64,000 nucleotides of DNA from Geminicoccaceae bacterium (GTDB taxonomy: Bacteria > Pseudomonadota > Alphaproteobacteria > Geminicoccales > Geminicoccaceae), in NCBI GenBank assembly GCA_028285265.1, contig JANQPX010000065.1:1-64000 (forward strand). Reading direction: 5' to 3'. Both the position numbers and the translations under genes were made by a program. Shown here one piece after another: positions 42,379 through 51,176 of this stretch; within the stretch, counting starts at the first letter, position 1, and each line of letters begins with the position of its first letter. The notes under the pieces were generated by a model. The model saw only the letters and a list, made by a program, of their open reading frames with translations. It was not told the DNA's origin and searched no databases.

Positions 42379-43665
42379 TCAGTAGACCAGCTCTGGCAAA
42401 TAAAGTGCGATCTGCGGAAAGGCGATCAGGAGTGCGATCATCGCAATCATCATCAAGACGAAGGGAAGTGCCCCCCAAGCGACGTCGTTGAAACGTCCTC
42501 CCCGAAGCCGAATGCCCTGCACCACATAGAGATTGACCCCGATCGGTGGTGTGATCAGCGCGGTCTCCATCAGCACGGTGATCAGCACACCGAACCAGAC
42601 AGGATCATAGCCGAGCTGGATCACGAGCGGAAAGACCACGGGGACAGTGGTCAGCAGCATGGAGAGCGTTTCCATGAACATGCCGAGTATCAGGTAGAAA
42701 ATCACAAGCGCGATCATAGTCTGTAGCGGTGTCCAGCCGAGATCGCTGATGAACTGAATGAGAGCTTGGGTAACGCCGATAAAGCCGAGGATGAAGTTCA
42801 AGAAGACGGCGGCCAAGATGATTAGCATGATCATCGCCGTCGTCCGCATGGTCCCCTCGAATGCCTGGCGCAGCATGGTGAAGTTGAGATTGCCGGTCCA
42901 GGCAGCAAGGATCAGCGCGAAGACGACACCGATCGAAGCCGCTTCAGTCGGCGTGGCGATGCCGGCATAGATCGAGCCGACCACGGCAGCGAACAGGAAA
43001 ATTGGTGGCAGAAGGTCAGGGAGGACACGGATGCGATCGCCCCAGGTCGTCTCCGGTTTGTCACCCGCCCAAGCCGGGCGAAGCAGGCAGGCGACGATGA
43101 TGATCACCAGGAAAAGTGACGAAAGGATCAGACCGGGGAGGATCCCTGCTAAATAGAGTTCGGGCACGGACGTATCGGTAATCAGCCCGTAGATAATCAG
43201 ATTGATGGACGGTGGAATCAGGATACCGAGCGTGCCGCCAGCGGCGAGCGAGCCGAGAAACAGGCCTTCATGATAGCGGCGTTTTTTGATCTCGGGATAG
43301 GCGACGGTGCTGACCGTCGCTGCAGTTGCCACCGAGGATCCAGAGGTCGCGGCAAAGATTGCGCAGGAGCCGATATTGGCATGCATTAAGCCACCCGGCA
43401 GCCAGCTCAGCCATTGCGCGACAGCATTGTACATCCGCTGTGCGACGCCCGCACGGAGCATGATCTCGCCGAGGAGGATGAACATCGGGATCGCGACGAG
43501 AATGAATTCCTTTTGCTTGTCCCAGATGAACTCGCCCATCGCGCGGGATAGGCGGCCGTCCATATAGACCAGATCCAGCCCCATAGACAGAAGGCCAAGA
43601 ACGGCTGCCACGGGCACCGCGGAAAGGATCAGCAGCATCAACGCAATGACGATCCAACCAGCCAT
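42379..43665 (-). CDS. dctM: TRAP transporter large permease (DctM)
   Basis: The 428-residue protein has the multi-helix profile of DctM. It opens with a hydrophobic MAGWIVIALMLLILSAVPVA, contains PMFILLGEIMLRAGVAQRMY and SGSSVATAATVSTVAYPEIKKRRY, and then GTLGILIPPSINLIIYG, the TRAP-T signature. C-terminal GVLITVLMETALITPPIGVNLYVVQGI is also diagnostic. It forms the transport core with DctQ and moves a carboxylate with sodium. It begins right after the dctQ stop, supporting translational coupling. Confidence 0.95.
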   Translation of the reverse strand: MAGWIVIALMLLILSAVPVAAVLGLLSMGLDLVYMDGRLSRAMGEFIWDKQKEFILVAIPMFILLGEIMLRAGVAQRMYNAVAQWLSWLPGGLMHANIGSCAIFAATSGSSVATAATVSTVAYPEIKKRRYHEGLFLGSLAAGGTLGILIPPSINLIIYGLITDTSVPELYLAGILPGLILSSLFLVIIIVACLLRPAWAGDKPETTWGDRIRVLPDLLPPIFLFAAVVGSIYAGIATPTEAASIGVVFALILAAWTGNLNFTMLRQAFEGTMRTTAMIMLIILAAVFLNFILGFIGVTQALIQFISDLGWTPLQTMIALVIFYLILGMFMETLSMLLTTVPVVFPLVIQLGYDPVWFGVLITVLMETALITPPIGVNLYVVQGIRLRGGRFNDVAWGALPFVLMMIAMIALLIAFPQIALYLPELVY

Positions 43666-44256
43666 TTAGCGGCTCACCTCCTTGATGCCCTTGGTCTCGT
43701 CCACGACTTCTTCTTGAACGCTTCGCGTGCCAGCAAGTTGCTGCACGCCGGCGGGGCCACCGACGATGAAGGAAAGCACGGTGTAGATGATCAAAAAGAT
43801 CAGGGTGACGTTAAAGAAGATCAGTCCGGCCAACCAAACGATCTGGGGAATCCAAAGCGGCGTGAGCAGAGTCGTCACCGAGACAGAATTGTTGGTCCAG
43901 GAGTCGGCAAAGACAGCCACAGCCTTCTCAGTGAAGAACCCCATGAAGATCAAGAGGGCGATCAACCCAATGATATCCAAAAACGCCCGCAGACTAACGG
44001 GGAATAGGTTGTAAAGCGCGTCGATGCGGATGTTGGAGCGATGCAATAGGCAATAGGCGTAGGCCCAAGTCGTGGCGCCGGCGAACACGTAACCGGTGAT
44101 TTCATCAGAGCCAGACATGGTGACGTTTAGGTATTTTCGGCAAAGGACATCGACGGTCACCATGATCGCCGAGAGCATAAGGGCCGCGCCACCGGCCCAG
44201 ACCGCCCAGAGAGAAAGACGGCCGAATATTTGGTGTATCTTCTGGAGTTGGTCCAT
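43666..44256 (-). CDS. dctQ: TRAP transporter small permease (DctQ)
   Basis: The 196-residue protein has four predicted membrane helices and DctQ-type features: VDVLCRKYLNVTMSGSDEITGYVFAGATTWAYAYCLLHRSNIRID, then a helix ending with FTEKAVAVFADSWTNNSVS. The final polar tail is longer than usual. It lies between dctP and dctM in the same operon. Confidence 0.93.
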   Translation of the reverse strand: MDQLQKIHQIFGRLSLWAVWAGGAALMLSAIMVTVDVLCRKYLNVTMSGSDEITGYVFAGATTWAYAYCLLHRSNIRIDALYNLFPVSLRAFLDIIGLIALLIFMGFFTEKAVAVFADSWTNNSVSVTTLLTPLWIPQIVWLAGLIFFNVTLIFLIIYTVLSFIVGGPAGVQQLAGTRSVQEEVVDETKGIKEVSR

Positions 44257-44324
44257 GAGCTAGTGGCCGACCGCCATGCCCTCAGCACGGCTCAAAGGCA
44301 GGCGGTCGGCACAAAGGAGAATGA

Positions 44325-45377
44325 TCAAAGCGGCGCTTTGATGCCGGCAATGTCGCCCATAGTGGCGTTCCATTCTTCGGCACAGGCCTGGCCGCATCGT
44401 TCAGCAAAGCGCTTCAGCACGAAATTCTCGACGATGTCGCGAAGCTTCGCCTCATCGGCCTCGGACGGTGCGATCGGGGTCATGCCACCTGGCTCGCCCC
44501 AGTCGCAAGGACCTGACGCGTTGCACGCAAGTGCCATAGCGTCATTGGCGACGATGCTGTCCCAGATCTCATTCTCAACCGTAGCAGCATTCTCGCGAAT
44601 GAGGTTCTGGGTCGCTTCCGACAGACCATCCCAGGTGTCCCCGTTCACCGCCATGAACGTCGCGGCGTAACCAAGGCGTACCTGGATATTGTGGGTCACG
44701 ACTTGCCACCATTTGGCATTGTAAGCGGGGCCTGTACCCGTGATGCCGCAGTCAGCGACACCCTTTTGCAGCGCAGGTACGACCTCCGCGAACGCCACGG
44801 TCACGGCAGACGCGTCCAACCCCTCGATGAAGTCACCGAGTGAGGTCGAGTAGGTACGAATCTTCTTGCCGGCGAGGCTGTCCAGGCTTCCATCATCGCC
44901 TTCGCCAAGCTTGCACCAGAGCTGCTGACTCGGGAAGGTATAGAGCATCACGAGTTCGGCGTTGTACTTGTCGCGGAGCTCACGGCGGATGATCGGCTCA
45001 TAGGCCTTCAGCGCCTTGCGGTATGTATCGAAATCCTGGAACACGCCGGCGAGATCAATGCCTTCGAGTGCCGGGCTGTCCTGACTCGTATAAGTGGTCA
45101 GCGCATGCACCGCATCGTACGTGCCGAGTTTCAGCAGCTTGACCACCTCGAAACCGGAGAGACCAAGCTCGGTATAAGGCTTCGCATTGGCTGTGATCTT
45201 GCCCTCGGAGGCATCCGGCAGAATTCTCTGCCATAGCTTGCTCTCATAGTCCTTCCAGTTACCGAGATTGCCCCAGGTGCCAACAACGGCAAACTCCTTG
45301 GTATCGACCTCGTCGGCCATGGCGGGGGTCACCGCCAGCATAGCTGCCACAGCAGCGCCCATCACATGTCTCACCAA
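44325..45377 (-). CDS. dctP: TRAP transporter substrate-binding protein (DctP family)
   Basis: The 350-residue protein has a signal peptide ending near PAMA-DEV. Its TRAP receptor order is VVGTWGNLGNWKDYESKLWQRIL, a KIRTYSTSLGDFIEGL strand with the arginine that binds the ligand carboxylate, and ALQKGVADCGITGTGPAYN. The start is a TTG with GGGAG upstream; a GTG follows one codon later. The ligand is unknown, but the neighbouring DUF1445 hydro-lyase suggests a hydroxy- or amino-dicarboxylate. Confidence 0.9.
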   Translation of the reverse strand: MVRHVMGAAVAAMLAVTPAMADEVDTKEFAVVGTWGNLGNWKDYESKLWQRILPDASEGKITANAKPYTELGLSGFEVVKLLKLGTYDAVHALTTYTSQDSPALEGIDLAGVFQDFDTYRKALKAYEPIIRRELRDKYNAELVMLYTFPSQQLWCKLGEGDDGSLDSLAGKKIRTYSTSLGDFIEGLDASAVTVAFAEVVPALQKGVADCGITGTGPAYNAKWWQVVTHNIQVRLGYAATFMAVNGDTWDGLSEATQNLIRENAATVENEIWDSIVANDAMALACNASGPCDWGEPGGMTPIAPSEADEAKLRDIVENFVLKRFAERCGQACAEEWNATMGDIAGIKAPL

Positions 45378-45556
45378 CAGTTCTCCCTCTCATTGAGACC
45401 GAAGCCGCGCGGCAGTCTGGGCGCGACGTCGTGCCCTTATTGTCTGATCGACGATAGACTGAGTTTTTGATTGAGGGAAACCCCTCACATGCGTCCTTAG
45501 TTGCAGCTGAGGCTGCGTCGCGGCAGGATTATGGCAGCGAGAGGGAGGGAACGTCC

Positions 45557-46363
45557 ATGACGGCAACGCTTTATGAGAGCCTGCGCGAACGTCCGATTGC
45601 TGAGGTTCGCAAGCACATTCGATCAGGTCGTTACCAAGGTCAGACCGCCGGCTTTGCGCCTGGCAGGCTTCAGGCCAATCTCGCAATCCTCGAAGGCGAG
45701 ACTGCGGATCACTTCCTTGAGTTCTGCCAGAAAAACCCCAAACCCTGTCCGCTGGTCGGCATCTCCAAGCGTGGCGATCCGATGATGCCTTTGCTTGGGG
45801 ATATCGACATTCGCACTGATGTGCCGAGTTACAATGTTTATCGCGACGGCGTGCTTGCCGAGACCGTGCACGACATCATCGACCTTTGGAACGACGACAT
45901 GGTCGCCTTTGCGCTCGGCTGCTCGTTCACCTTCGAGCGCGCACTCTTGGAAGCTGGTATTCGCATGAAGCATATCGAAGCCGACAGGACTGTGCCGATG
46001 TATAGAACCAATCTAGCGCTTGCCGAAGCGGGACCGTTTCGTGGCGAAATGGTCGTCTCGATGCGCCCGATTCCGGAGGCCCAAGTTCAAGATGCCATCC
46101 GGATCACGTCCGACTTCGATCACGCTCACGGGGCACCTGTCCATGTCGGCAACGGCGCCGACATCGGCATCGATGATCTCGGCTTTCCGGATTGGGGACA
46201 GGCGGCAAGTTTTGAGCCTGGTGACGTCCCGGTCTTCTGGGCCTGTGGCGTGACCCCGCAAAATGTCCTCGAAGCCACACGTCCACCACTCTGCATCACC
46301 CATACGCCCGGACGGATGCTTGTGACCGACCATCCCGAGGGCCAACAACCGAAGCTCACTTAA
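45557..46363 (+). CDS. DUF1445 (UPF0317) hydro-lyase family protein
   Basis: The 268-residue product from ATG 45557 (GAGGGAGGGAAC upstream) matches the DUF1445 family: LYESLRERPIAEVRKHIRSG, TADHFLEFCQKNPKPCPLVG, DVPSYNVYRDGVL, FALGCSFTFERALLEAGI and PVHVGNGADIGI. Members are predicted hydro-lyases; the human relative DGLUCY is a D-glutamate cyclase. It is divergent from dctP with about 180 bases between, and convergent with the UlaG-like gene with a 4-base overlap of their 3' ends. A function on the imported TRAP substrate is inferred. Confidence 0.92.
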   Translation: MTATLYESLRERPIAEVRKHIRSGRYQGQTAGFAPGRLQANLAILEGETADHFLEFCQKNPKPCPLVGISKRGDPMMPLLGDIDIRTDVPSYNVYRDGVLAETVHDIIDLWNDDMVAFALGCSFTFERALLEAGIRMKHIEADRTVPMYRTNLALAEAGPFRGEMVVSMRPIPEAQVQDAIRITSDFDHAHGAPVHVGNGADIGIDDLGFPDWGQAASFEPGDVPVFWACGVTPQNVLEATRPPLCITHTPGRMLVTDHPEGQQPKLT

Positions 46364-47247
46364 GCGCCCAACGTCATTCCGTTTTTATGATGCCAGGCGT
46401 TGACGTCGAAGGCGACGTGGTCGCCAAAATAGTCGACGGTCAATGCCTCAGGTAACGTGTTCGGCTCATAGCAGGTCTCCGGTTGGTCCAGCCGTCGCAC
46501 TGTTGGCTGATCCGAGATCCATTTTTCCACCGACAGCAGTGTGCTTTGCCGCTGGACCACGTTCCAGACATAGTAATGATGCGGCACGACAATCCGCGGC
46601 GCGATGCGCGACACGACTTCGGCGACCATGGGATAGCCGAGGACGTGCTGACTGTCGTCGACGGGTATCAAGAGGATGTCGATGTGACCGAGCTGCTCCC
46701 AAACATGGTCCGGTGGATTGTGCCGGTTGTCACCCCAGTGGAGGATGCGAAGGCCTCCAGTCTCCAAGACGATCAGACAGTTATCCCAGCTCCGAGCATT
46801 GTCCGGCGGGATGAGCTTTTGTCCGCCAAAATAGGTATTGATGTGGTGGAAATCATAGGCTGCGTAGGTGGCATCCGTCGCGTGCTTATCGGCAATACCA
46901 GTGATGTTGATGTCGGCAAATTCATAGCGTCCAATCAGACGATCGAGTAGCACGGATGCGTCAAGGCAGTGAAGCGCGTCGTGGTCGAAATGGGCGTGTG
47001 TCGAGATACCGATGTCGACGGCGGTCAAGGGGAAGTCATGAAAGTACCAATCCCATGTCCGCGTCGGCAGATTACGCCACGGATCGATCATCACCGTTAG
47101 TCCTGAGGGCGAGGTGATACGAAATGCCGAGCCCCCGAAATACGCAAGCTTCGTCGTGTTACCGGGATGGGTGCGACGCTGGCGTTCCATCAGCCGGTTG
47201 TGATTGCTTGCCAAACGCCAGGCGCCAAGACCGCTATCGATTCCCAT
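46360..47247 (-). CDS. Metallo-beta-lactamase fold hydrolase, UlaG-like
   Basis: The 295-residue protein has the MBL fold with THAHFDHDAL (H84, H86, D88, H89), DIGISTHAH and LHWGDNRHNPPDH near 168-180. The third metal-binding site VPHHYYVW is near 220. The N-terminal AYFGGSAFRITSPSGLTVMIDPW matches UlaG-type lactonases (L-ascorbate-6-phosphate lactonase), so a lactone or ester hydrolysis is likely. No sugar-phosphate pathway genes are adjacent, so the substrate may be unrelated to ascorbate. The frame opens at ATG 47247. Confidence 0.88.
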   Translation of the reverse strand: MGIDSGLGAWRLASNHNRLMERQRRTHPGNTTKLAYFGGSAFRITSPSGLTVMIDPWRNLPTRTWDWYFHDFPLTAVDIGISTHAHFDHDALHCLDASVLLDRLIGRYEFADINITGIADKHATDATYAAYDFHHINTYFGGQKLIPPDNARSWDNCLIVLETGGLRILHWGDNRHNPPDHVWEQLGHIDILLIPVDDSQHVLGYPMVAEVVSRIAPRIVVPHHYYVWNVVQRQSTLLSVEKWISDQPTVRRLDQPETCYEPNTLPEALTVDYFGDHVAFDVNAWHHKNGMTLGA

Positions 47248-47556
47248 TCCTTAACTCCGTTGTGCAAGCCACCTTTGATCAAAACGTCGGCGTCTAGACG
47301 CCGATCCTCCTCAGCGCATCGCCCCCAGAGCGAGACGTAGAACCATAGAAATCATACCGATCAATCTCAAACGTCGATCGGGGCGAGGCTTCTATCTTGC
47401 TTTCTTGCGGTCGCCATGACGACGTGCAGCGCGTCGTCACTTATCAAAGAAAGAGAGCGTCGACATCCGACCTTGCTTTCGAACATTCATGAACCGGTTT
47501 TTGGCCATGGCACGAGCAGCATTTTCAAGCAGCCTTTGTTCGCCTAAGGTCCCGCG
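47248..47556. other. Divergent intergenic region between the UlaG-like and bluB genes
   Basis: The 309 bases hold an 18-base perfect palindrome at 47287-47304, listed separately. I looked for cobalamin-riboswitch motifs upstream of bluB and did not see them. No gene is evident; a minus-strand frame at 47437-47625 is not supported. Confidence 0.45.
47287..47304. promoter_or_regulatory. 18-base perfect palindrome (possible operator)
   Basis: TCGGCGTCTAGACGCCGA is its own reverse complement. It sits about 40 bases upstream of the UlaG-like gene start and about 250 bases upstream of bluB. A dimeric repressor site is plausible; a terminator is less likely because no gene ends here. Confidence 0.5.
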
Positions 47557-48180
47557 ATGGAATTTACGAATCATCACACAGACATCCTTCTCAACCTGTT
47601 GCGCTGGCGCAGGGATGTTCGACATTTCCGGCCTGACCCTATCGATCCAGATTTACTAAGCAGGTTAGAAGACGCGATAGCGCTCGCACCGTCTGTCGGC
47701 AACAGCCAGCCATGGCGGATCGTGCACGTTAAAAGCCAAGAGGTGCGCCGACAGGTTCTCGAGAGCCATCAAGCCGCAAATGTCGACGCTGCTACTGGCT
47801 ATGATCGTGCTAAGCGAGAGAAGTATGTGTCCTTAAAGCTCGCGGGCCTTCGCGATGCGCCCGTTCATTTGGCGGTGTTCACGGATCTTAGCCCTAAAGC
47901 CGGCGATGGCCTGGGCCGGCAAACGATGCCTGAGACGTTGACCTATTCGACTGTCATCGCGATCCACACGCTTTGGCTCGTGGCGCGGTCGATGAATTTG
48001 GGGTTGGGCTGGGTCTCGATTTTGGAACCCGATAAGGTCCATCGATGTCTGGACGTTGATCCTGAATGGCATCTCACTGCTTATCTTTGTGTTGGATATC
48101 CGACGTTCGATGACGACACGCCAGAGCTCGAACGCAAGGATTGGCAAAGCCGGGCCAAGCAGCCTTGGCTGATCCGCTAG
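47557..48180 (+). CDS. bluB: 5,6-dimethylbenzimidazole synthase (BluB)
   Basis: BluB is an FMN enzyme that cleaves reduced FMN to 5,6-dimethylbenzimidazole, the lower ligand of vitamin B12. The 207-residue protein matches the family: LLRWRRDVRHFRPD at the start, APSVGNSQPWR, KLAGLRDAPVHLAVF, LGRQTMPETLTYSTVIAIHTLWLVARSMNLGLGWVSI and AYLCVGYP. It stands alone, without other cobalamin genes in the window. Confidence 0.94.
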   Translation: MEFTNHHTDILLNLLRWRRDVRHFRPDPIDPDLLSRLEDAIALAPSVGNSQPWRIVHVKSQEVRRQVLESHQAANVDAATGYDRAKREKYVSLKLAGLRDAPVHLAVFTDLSPKAGDGLGRQTMPETLTYSTVIAIHTLWLVARSMNLGLGWVSILEPDKVHRCLDVDPEWHLTAYLCVGYPTFDDDTPELERKDWQSRAKQPWLIR

Positions 48181-48212
48181 GGCACCGGTGTGAGTATGAT
48201 GGGAGCTGTGCC

Positions 48213-48478
48213 TTAAGCGCGGCTGGTAAGCCACCAGGTTCCGATGAGACCTCTACCTTTGATGACGACATCACCGCGTGGCTGATAAGTATCAGAACCG
48301 CCGAGCGTAGCGCGGGCTTCTCCGCTGATCTGAATGCGGTCGCCTCACCACGACTTTCCAACCGAGCGGCTGTGTTCACCATGTCGCCCCAGACATCGTA
48401 GAAAAACTAGCGGGTGCCAATCACGCCGGCAACCGCTGGCCCCGTGTAGACACCGATTCGCATGGCGATCGGCGGCGT
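48213..48478 (-). pseudogene. Remnant of a class III adenylate/guanylate cyclase domain
   Basis: Read on the minus strand from about 48478 the frame gives PIAMRIGVYTGPAVAGVIGTR, then a TAG stop, then FFYDVWGDMVNTAARLESRGEA, hallmark sequence of class III nucleotidyl cyclases. A one-base shift restores RIQISGEARATLGG and then DVVIKGRGLIGTWWLTSRA with a normal TAA stop at 48213. An in-frame stop, a frameshift and the absence of the rest of the domain show it is a broken gene tail. It overlaps nothing and sits between bluB and the sulfatase gene. Confidence 0.85.
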
Positions 48479-48556
48479 CCCAGAAATAGGACTGCACACC
48501 GGCAAGGGTCGCCACGTCATTCCAGCAATGACGGACACATAAAAAGTGATCTTGTC

Positions 48557-50080
48557 TCAGTCAGATGACCGACGAAGCTCGAGCCGTTTAAACGCCTCAT
48601 CCGGGGCATCGTTCTCAGCCATGAGACGTGCCATCAGTGACCGCAGCCGCGTCTCGATCTTAGCATCCTGAAGCGGCTTCTCTTGGGCCGGATCATTGTC
48701 GAGATCGAAAAGGGTCGTCTGGCTCTCGAGCAAACAAAGCGGGCCCATATTGGGACTGAATGGCGATGTCTTCAAAACCGGGATGCGCAGAATTGGACAG
48801 TTCTTCGTGAAGGGCAGGGGCGGCGAAAGTGTAGCGCCGGCCAACTCCTCAGTACTGAACATTTGCCAAATATGTGTCGGCATCAGGGTGTACTGGTAGA
48901 TCTCCTGTTTCTCGAGATCATTCGGGTAGCAGTGATAGGTGTAGCGTCCGTCGGTAATATTCACGGCACCGCCGAAGTAGCCAAAGATGACTGCGTCACG
49001 GCCGGGCTTCTCTTCGTCCATATGGTCCAGCAGCGAGAAGCCCTGCATTTCCATCGGCCGTTTTGCGTCGAACATATCAATGAACGTCGCCGCGAGATCA
49101 ATGTTTTGGGTGAGTGGCGCCCTTCGCTGACCAGCACTTCCTGCATGAGCGGGATGGTGGACAAACAGTGGAATATTCGCGAGCTCCTGATAGGTGTGCA
49201 TTCGATTCTTGGCCCAAAAGTCGTGCTCGCCGAGGAGATAGCCGTGATCGGTCGACAGGATCAGGGCCGTGTCCTTCCACAAGTCATGAGCATCGAAATA
49301 ATCGAGCAGTTCGCCGAGAAGCTCATCGCAAAGAGCGAGGAGCGCGTTGTAATTCGCGCGCATCTCATCAGCTTCCTCGTCCGATTCCGTAACCCTTGCA
49401 TAGGGAGGCCAATCGCGGATGGGTCCGTTCCAGCCGGTCTTGAACCGTTCTTTCAGCCGTTCGGGGGCCGTAAAGGGTTCATGCGGATCGAAGGTCTCGA
49501 TCTGAAGCAGCCAGTTGTCAGCATCGCGGTTGGTTTCAAGAAATTCGAGCCCGCGGGCGAAGCATTGCACGGAGGGAAAGTCCGCCTCGTTCTTGATCTG
49601 ATCGCGGTTGACCATGTTGTTGGTAAAGTAGTCACGCGGATGCGAGCCTGTCTGTTTTTCATGATAGAGCTCACTAAAACGCTGACGATCGGGTTCTACG
49701 ACACCTTTCCAAGGGTCGCCTTCCTGGCCGCGGATGAATTCCCAGCTACTGTAGCGGTTGTGATAGGTGGCGCCGCCGTCTTCGAAATAGTGCGCGTGAT
49801 CGGTAATCAGATGGCTATAAACACCGACCTCGGCGAGCTGCTCGGGCACCGAGTTGTCGAACGGTTCGAGCGGTCCCCAGGAACGGTGAAGGAAGGACAA
49901 ACGCCCGGTCTGCAGATCGCGGCGCGCCGGCATGCAAGGCATGGAGCCGATATAATGTTTGTCGAAGGTCACCGCCTTTTTCGCCAGCCTGTCGAAATTG
50001 GGCGTCGGCACCGTCTTGCCGCCATAGGGTCCGAGCGCCCGGCGATTGAGCGAGTCAAACATGACAAAGACACAGCGCAT
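48557..50080 (-). CDS. Cys-type sulfatase
   Basis: The 507-residue protein is a sulfatase with the activation motif C49-M-P-A-R53 (CxPxR), whose cysteine is oxidised to formylglycine. Other landmarks are FDSLNRRALGPYGG at the start, ITDHAHYFEDGG, the FDPHEPF segment and STDHGYLLGEH. It releases sulfate from a sulfate ester. There is no signal peptide, so it should act in the cytoplasm on an imported compound. It is divergent from the gene of its probable activating enzyme, 136 bases away. Confidence 0.93.
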   Translation of the reverse strand: MRCVFVMFDSLNRRALGPYGGKTVPTPNFDRLAKKAVTFDKHYIGSMPCMPARRDLQTGRLSFLHRSWGPLEPFDNSVPEQLAEVGVYSHLITDHAHYFEDGGATYHNRYSSWEFIRGQEGDPWKGVVEPDRQRFSELYHEKQTGSHPRDYFTNNMVNRDQIKNEADFPSVQCFARGLEFLETNRDADNWLLQIETFDPHEPFTAPERLKERFKTGWNGPIRDWPPYARVTESDEEADEMRANYNALLALCDELLGELLDYFDAHDLWKDTALILSTDHGYLLGEHDFWAKNRMHTYQELANIPLFVHHPAHAGSAGQRRAPLTQNIDLAATFIDMFDAKRPMEMQGFSLLDHMDEEKPGRDAVIFGYFGGAVNITDGRYTYHCYPNDLEKQEIYQYTLMPTHIWQMFSTEELAGATLSPPLPFTKNCPILRIPVLKTSPFSPNMGPLCLLESQTTLFDLDNDPAQEKPLQDAKIETRLRSLMARLMAENDAPDEAFKRLELRRSSD

Positions 50081-50216
50081 CGATAAACCTCCCCATTGAT
50101 CCGTTCGTTCTTATCGTTTGGATATTGAGTATAGGAGCCATATCGCCGCTTCCGGTAGTGGTAAGCATGCTGAGGGCGGGCTCGAAAGAACCTTGTGATA
50201 GGGAGAGGACAAGGCT

Positions 50217-51074
50217 GTGCATGATCAACGGCTCGACACCGTTGCCTTTGAGGCTTGCGAGTCCTGGCTGGGCACGGACCATCCCATCATCCCTCCGGAT
50301 GGCGAAGGCCCCAGAAGAAAGGCAGCGCTCTCTGCTTTCTCGATCGATCGCTATGCCGTTTCCGTCGAGCGCTTCTCGGCCTTTGTGCAAGCTACTGGGT
50401 ATCTGACCGAGGCAGAACGTCTCGGCTGGTCTTATGTGTTCAGGGGTCTCATCGACGACCTTAACACGGTCGATGTCATTGGCGAGGCGGATAGAACCGC
50501 ATGGTGGTTGGGCGTGAACGGCGCCAACTGGCGCAACCCGGCCGGCGATGGCGTGACTGCGCCGTCCGACCATCCCGTCACCCACATTTCGTGGCATGAC
50601 GCCAATGTCTTCGCCGATTGGGCGGGTGGGCGGCTGCCGAAAGAGCTTGAATGGGAACATGCCGCGCGCGGTGGCATCACTAACATCCGTTATCCCTGGG
50701 GCGATGAGGAACCGGACGATGAAACGGTCTTTTGCAACATTTGGCAGGGCCGCTTTCCCGAGCTGAACACCTGCCAGGATGGTTATCTCGGTACCGCACC
50801 CGTCGATGCCTTCGAGCCCAACTCGGCCGGCCTTTACAATATGGCGGGCAATGTTTGGGAGTGGACAGCTGATCGTTTTCGGGTGCGCTCGCTGAAGGCA
50901 GCAGCCAAGAAGCGGAATGCCGACGCGCAAAGACATGGCGAGCGGATCGTTAAGGGTGGATCCTTTCTCTGCCACGCCAGCTATTGCTGGCGCTACCGCA
51001 TCGCTGCGCGCTCCGGACGTCCGCCCGACAGTAGCTCCAGCAATAGCGGTCTCCGCCTTGCCTATTCGCCATGA
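50217..51074 (+). CDS. Formylglycine-generating enzyme (sulfatase-modifying factor)
   Basis: The 285-residue protein is an FGE/SUMF1-type oxidase. It has SIDRYAVSVERFSAFVQATGY, PVTHISWHDANVFADWAGGRLPKELEWEHAARGG, LYNMAGNVWEWTADRF and the active-site GGSFLCHASYCWRYRIAARS with C252 and C257. These match the copper-binding cysteines of aerobic FGE. The start is GTG with GGGAGAGGA upstream. It is divergent from the sulfatase and upstream of the tctC gene in the same direction, so the three activities belong to one locus. Confidence 0.92.
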   Translation: MHDQRLDTVAFEACESWLGTDHPIIPPDGEGPRRKAALSAFSIDRYAVSVERFSAFVQATGYLTEAERLGWSYVFRGLIDDLNTVDVIGEADRTAWWLGVNGANWRNPAGDGVTAPSDHPVTHISWHDANVFADWAGGRLPKELEWEHAARGGITNIRYPWGDEEPDDETVFCNIWQGRFPELNTCQDGYLGTAPVDAFEPNSAGLYNMAGNVWEWTADRFRVRSLKAAAKKRNADAQRHGERIVKGGSFLCHASYCWRYRIAARSGRPPDSSSSNSGLRLAYSP

Positions 51075-51176
51075 TGTCGGAAGTCAGAATTCATCGTCTT
51101 GGTTGACCCGCCGCGCCAAGGCCGCCAAGTTGAATAATAATAAGCTTTAAAGAAAAAGCACAGCAGGGAGGAGACG

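Noticed and set aside
47248..47556. Possible cobalamin riboswitch upstream of bluB
   Set aside because: I looked for the B12-box and flanking paired elements and saw none; only an unrelated palindrome is present.
47437..47625. Small minus-strand frame before and inside bluB
   Set aside because: It overlaps the bluB start, has no RBS I can defend and no family resemblance.
36173..48478. Idea that the ferredoxin-domain membrane protein and the cyclase remnant were once a single gene
   Set aside because: They are about 11 kb apart with many intact genes between, and the cyclase tail alone does not show which architecture it came from.
48683..50086. A 467-codon frame antisense to the sulfatase gene
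   Set aside because: The sulfatase frame has the CxPxR motif, metal ligands and divergent FGE partner, so the opposite frame is a shadow of its codon use.
50055..50975. Minus-strand frame antisense to the formylglycine-generating enzyme gene
   Set aside because: It has no family features while the plus strand carries the FGE cysteine motif.
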